From NCBI GenBank assembly GCA_023406915.1, contig JAEXTR010000259.1:1-17726 (forward strand): DNA of 17,726 nucleotides. Reading direction: 5' to 3'. The DNA is from Bacteroidota bacterium. Lineage in GTDB: Bacteria > Bacteroidota > Ignavibacteria > Ignavibacteriales > Ignavibacteriaceae. Shown in pieces: positions 15,001-17,726 of the stretch. The position numbers were made by a program, and so were the translations under genes. Numbering within the stretch: position 1 is the stretch's first letter; each line of letters opens with the position of its first letter. The notes beneath the pieces are model-generated. The model ran no database searches, was not told the DNA's origin, and worked only from the letters and a program-made list of their open reading frames with translations.

Positions 15001-16338
15001 ATGGATTTGAGTAAAAAATTAGAGTATATCGTTATCGCATTCATACTCCTGTGCTCTGTCGCTATGCACGCACAGGATTCCACACTGATCCCTGAGGTCC
15101 GTGAGGAGTTTTACCCGAATGGAAAGCTGCGCACAAAGAGTGAGTACCTGGACGGCAAAATCCACGGCATGCACAAGGAGTATTACCCCAACGGCAGAAT
15201 CTGGAAAGAATGGAACTTTGAAAACGGCATGGAACATGGTCAGTCAAAGTGGTACTTCCCTTCAGGACTGGTCAGCAGAGTTTGGAATTATCAAAACGGG
15301 AAACGGGAAGGTAAGTCGTACTGGTATTATGAAAGCGGTGAACTGTGGGCAGAACAGTTTTATATTGATGACCGCCTGGAAGGGATAACCAAAACCTTTT
15401 ACAAGACAGGAGAACTGCAGGGGGACTGGATGTACACCAGCGGTGTGCTGCAAGGATTGTCCGTGACGTATTATGAATCCGGAAAGATAGAGGTTGAACG
15501 CCTGTTTGTTGACGGCAAGCAGGAGGGTAAAACACTGGTGTATCACGAAAACGGCAAGGTTGCGGTTTCTGCCGTGTATGTGCGTGATAAGATTGAAGGT
15601 GAAGTACAGCTGTTTGATATGTCCGGCTATCTTCGTGTACGGGATATGTATCAGAATGATCAGTTACTCACTCGCAGACGGTATGACTATATGGGTAACT
15701 TTGAATCTGAAGAAAAAGTACAGCGGGCATACTACGATAATGGTGCATTGAAGGAAGAAGTGTATCTGATTGATGCCGTGAAAGACGGAGAAGCATTGGA
15801 GTATTATGAAAGTGGTTTCCTGAAAAGTAAAAAGAAATATGTCAAAGGAAAGCTTCAGGGACCTGCGATTGAGCTGTATGAGAATGGTGTGGTTGCACTG
15901 AAGTGTGACTACTTTAACGAGATGAAGCTTGGGGATGTTAAAGAGTTTTTTCCCGGCGGTGAACTGAAGCGCGAAAGCATTTACGCTGATGATATGCCGA
16001 ACGGTATTTCCCTCAGCTACGACGAGAGCGGAAAACTCCTGACTTCAGAAACCTTTTCCATGGGAAAATATCATGGCGAAGTGAAGAAGTTTCACCCGAA
16101 CGGATTCCTCGCTAGCCTTGAATTGTATGAGGAAGGTGAACTGAACGGTATCGCAAAGTATTACAATACTCAGGGGCGCCTGATTAAGCAAACTGAATAT
16201 CTGAACGGAAAGATGAACGGCACAAGCACCGAGTTTTTTGGAACGGGTGTCAGGAAGTCGGTATCCCGCTACAGCAATGATGCGCTCCTCTCCCAGGAAG
16301 TTTTTGATGAAAACGGCAATACAGTAACGAGGAAGTAA
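15001..16338 (+). CDS. Exported MORN_2/YwqK-type repeat protein, long paralogue
   Basis: A 445-residue protein with an N-terminal signal peptide: basic start, hydrophobic IVIAFILLCSVAMHA core, likely cut after A24 before QDS. The ATG at 15001 is chosen because the signal sequence begins there; the frame extends upstream to 14944 but that part lacks signal-like character. No clear Shine-Dalgarno motif is seen. Almost all the rest is about 17 degenerate repeats of 24 residues with the pattern (Y/F)Y-x-(N/S)-G-x-(L/I)...Y...G-x-x-x-G, as in MORN_2 (PF07661) proteins. Databases often name these 'toxin-antitoxin system YwqK family antitoxin', but no toxin gene lies here. The signal peptide predicts a periplasmic or cell-surface location. 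A repeat solenoid for binding is inferred; the ligand is unknown. Its stop overlaps the next start by one base (TAATG). Confidence 0.85.
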   Translation: MDLSKKLEYIVIAFILLCSVAMHAQDSTLIPEVREEFYPNGKLRTKSEYLDGKIHGMHKEYYPNGRIWKEWNFENGMEHGQSKWYFPSGLVSRVWNYQNGKREGKSYWYYESGELWAEQFYIDDRLEGITKTFYKTGELQGDWMYTSGVLQGLSVTYYESGKIEVERLFVDGKQEGKTLVYHENGKVAVSAVYVRDKIEGEVQLFDMSGYLRVRDMYQNDQLLTRRRYDYMGNFESEEKVQRAYYDNGALKEEVYLIDAVKDGEALEYYESGFLKSKKKYVKGKLQGPAIELYENGVVALKCDYFNEMKLGDVKEFFPGGELKRESIYADDMPNGISLSYDESGKLLTSETFSMGKYHGEVKKFHPNGFLASLELYEEGELNGIAKYYNTQGRLIKQTEYLNGKMNGTSTEFFGTGVRKSVSRYSNDALLSQEVFDENGNTVTRK

Positions 16339-17249
16339 TGACCAGAAAGACAGTGTTCACCCTTCTTTATACCATCATTTTACTTACCGGACTTCAGGCG
16401 CAGGAGCACCAGATCAACCGGTATCCTGATGGTGTGATGAAGGAAAAGATTGCCATGGCAGACTCCCAGATGCACGGCACTTCATACTACTATTATCCTT
16501 CGGGTGTGATCCGTGAGATCGCATCGTACTATCAGGGGAAGCTGAACGGTATGCAGTATCAGTATTATGAAACCGGAGTATTGCGTGAATCCGTAAACTA
16601 TACTCATAACATGCGTACAGGTGAGATGAGCAATTTCTACCCCTCCGGGATGGTCAAAGAGCAAGGATTCTATCAGAACGGGATGTACGAAGGATCATTC
16701 AGAACATTTTATCCAGATGGTAAACTGCTTTCACTTTCGGAGACCAGTAAGGGTGTCCGCGAAGGGTGGAGCTACGAATATCATCCCAATGGTGCCGTTT
16801 CAGCACGAGTGTTTTTCAAAAACGGGTTGCAGCAGGATTCAGCATTCTGGTACTACCCTTCCGGGCAGCTCAAATCATTCTACCAGTTTTTGGATGGAAA
16901 GCTCCATGGTGAGTCACGCGATTTCTACGAAGACGGTGCGCTCAGAACCATTCATCCATATCAGTACAATAAATCTGAAGGCATCGTAAAGACTTACTAT
17001 GAAAGCGGTGCGCTGAAAAGTGAAGTACCCTACTCAAAAAGTAAACGGGAAGGGGTTGCAAAGACCTTTTACGAGAATGGCACCCTCTGGACGCAACAGC
17101 TGTTTGCCAACAACAACCTGAACGGCGAGACACTCATTTACCGGAACAATGGTTCACTCTGGTACAGGGATCATTATGAAGCCGGTACACTGAAAAAGAG
17201 TAGTGAGTATAACGAGGCCGGAGAGACGGTACAATCAAAAGAGTTCTGA
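16338..17249 (+). CDS. Exported MORN_2/YwqK-type repeat protein, short paralogue
   Basis: A 303-residue protein. Its start codon shares one base with the upstream stop (TAATG), so the two are translationally coupled. A signal peptide is visible: basic MTRK, hydrophobic VFTLLYTIILLTG, likely cut after A21 before QEH. The rest is 11 to 12 repeats of 24 residues with cores such as YYPSG, YYETG, FYPSG and YYESG followed by Y...GKLNG-like turns. No catalytic domain or anchor is seen after the repeats. Repeat pattern and location mark it as a paralogue of its neighbour with fewer units, probably arising by gene duplication and repeat gain or loss. Function is unknown; the pair may work together outside the cytoplasm. 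Its stop codon is 3 bases from that of the convergent mntP gene. Confidence 0.85.
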   Translation: MTRKTVFTLLYTIILLTGLQAQEHQINRYPDGVMKEKIAMADSQMHGTSYYYYPSGVIREIASYYQGKLNGMQYQYYETGVLRESVNYTHNMRTGEMSNFYPSGMVKEQGFYQNGMYEGSFRTFYPDGKLLSLSETSKGVREGWSYEYHPNGAVSARVFFKNGLQQDSAFWYYPSGQLKSFYQFLDGKLHGESRDFYEDGALRTIHPYQYNKSEGIVKTYYESGALKSEVPYSKSKREGVAKTFYENGTLWTQQLFANNNLNGETLIYRNNGSLWYRDHYEAGTLKKSSEYNEAGETVQSKEF

Positions 17250-17258
17250 CTGTCAGAA
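17244..17258. repeat. 15-base palindrome covering both convergent stop codons
   Basis: TTCTGAC-T-GTCAGAA is a perfect inverted repeat with one central base. It contains the TGA of the repeat-protein gene (17247-17249) and, on the other strand, the TGA of mntP (17253-17255). With no other space between the genes it could help end both messages, but there is no T-run. Confidence 0.4.
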
Positions 17259-17726
17259 GGTCAGGAGAATTTTTGTGCCGATTGCGATCAGGATCAGTCC
17301 GCCTATCATTTCCATGGTTTTTCCGAATCGCTGACCGAGGCGCTTCCCGAGGTATATCCCTGCGAAAGAAAGCGAACCGGTGATGATGCCGATAATCGCG
17401 GCTGAAGTCCAGATGTAGATATCCACAAGTGCCAGGCTGAACCCCACCACTAGGGCATCAATACTGGTTGCAACGGAGAGCATCACCATCGTCATCCCCT
17501 TCGATGGGTTTGTTTTCTGCTCATCACTGTCAGAAAAAGCCTCCAGTATCATTTTCCCACCAATCAGCACCAGCAGAATAAATGCAATCCAATGATCATA
17601 CTCCTTTACGATCGATTCAAATCCTTTTCCCAGAAACCATCCTGCCACAGGCATCATTGCCTGGAAAAGGCCAAAATGGAAAGCCAGGCGAAGTGAGGCA
17701 CGGATACCGCGCACCTGTCCCGCAGA
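17253..17726 (-). CDS. mntP: MntP-family manganese efflux pump, 5'-partial
   Basis: Inner-membrane protein of the MntP (DUF204) family, which exports Mn2+. The visible C-terminal 157 codons run to the right edge. A GTG at 17714 exists, but the open frame continues past it, and the family's first helix with its Asp-Ala motif is absent, so the true start lies outside the window. Visible marks: FGLFQAMMPVAGW, HWIAFILLVLIGGKMI, a hydrophilic DSDEQKTNP loop, then TSIDALVVGFSLAL, the second conserved Asp-containing helix, and two further helices ending in GLILIAIGTKIL. Order and spacing match the second to sixth helices of the approx. 190-residue E. coli MntP. Known mntP genes can be controlled by a manganese riboswitch upstream, but that region is not in the window. 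It converges on the repeat-protein gene and has no evident link to it. Confidence 0.9.
   Translation of the reverse strand, partial: SAGQVRGIRASLRLAFHFGLFQAMMPVAGWFLGKGFESIVKEYDHWIAFILLVLIGGKMILEAFSDSDEQKTNPSKGMTMVMLSVATSIDALVVGFSLALVDIYIWTSAAIIGIITGSLSFAGIYLGKRLGQRFGKTMEMIGGLILIAIGTKILLTF

Noticed and set aside
15001..17249. Toxin-antitoxin module suggested by the common 'YwqK family antitoxin' naming of MORN_2 proteins
   Set aside because: Both proteins have signal peptides and no toxin-like gene is adjacent, so an antitoxin role has no support here.
15001..17249. CRISPR array or satellite DNA suggested by regular 72-base periodicity
   Set aside because: The periodicity is that of degenerate 24-residue protein repeats in two open frames. 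The DNA copies are too divergent, and there are no conserved repeats with unique spacers.

Overview
The window is a stretch of a bacterial chromosome with dense, mostly tightly spaced genes. Several traits suggest a member of the Bacteroidota/Ignavibacteriota-Chlorobi (FCB) side of the tree: secreted YwqK/MORN_2-type repeat proteins with signal peptides ending in 'A-Q', a large hybrid histidine kinase with a 7TM sensor and serial PAS domains, and a large GH13 enzyme of a type I associate with these phyla. This placement is inference; there is no rRNA or other strong marker gene here. No tRNA, rRNA, CRISPR array, insertion sequence or phage gene was seen.

Layout, left to right. (1) 1-2783 (+): a GH13 alpha-amylase-family enzyme, cut by the left window edge, with a long helix-rich C-terminal extension. 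(2) 2771-6619 (-): a 1282-residue membrane hybrid sensor histidine kinase (7TM, four PAS, GAF, HisKA, HATPase, REC). It converges on the amylase with a 13-base overlap. (3) 6620-6897: divergent intergenic region holding the start signals of the kinase and of the metabolic cluster. (4) 6898-14835 (+): a cluster of central-carbon genes: an isocitrate-dehydrogenase-like enzyme, then after a double hairpin an HD-domain-like protein, a one-chain Lys4 (homoaconitase)-type aconitase, an MmgE/PrpD-family enzyme, a CitD-CitE fusion and CitF. The last five are packed with gaps of 8, 17 and 16 bases and one 4-base overlap, so they look like an operon. (5) 14836-15000: a GC-rich hairpin and a short upstream region. 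(6) 15001-17249 (+): two overlapping genes for exported proteins made almost wholly of 24-residue MORN_2 repeats. (7) 17253-17726 (-): a MntP-type manganese exporter, cut by the right edge.

How it may work together. The cluster encodes what looks like a complete interconversion route between 2-oxoglutarate + CO2, isocitrate, cis-aconitate, citrate, and acetate + oxaloacetate, with citrate lyase (CitDE+CitF) at one end and an NAD(P)-dependent dehydrogenase at the other. Running one way it would ferment or oxidise citrate; the other way it resembles the citrate branch of a reductive TCA cycle. Three features complicate the plain reading. The aconitase and the dehydrogenase both carry motifs seen in the fungal homoaconitase/homoisocitrate dehydrogenase pair. 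A second, metal-free dehydratase/decarboxylase family (MmgE/PrpD) sits between aconitase and lyase. The HD-like protein has lost the His of its HD dyad. The true C6/C7 tricarboxylate handled by the cluster is therefore the main open question. The genes that load the citrate lyase prosthetic group and acetylate it (citX, citG, citC) are not in the window.
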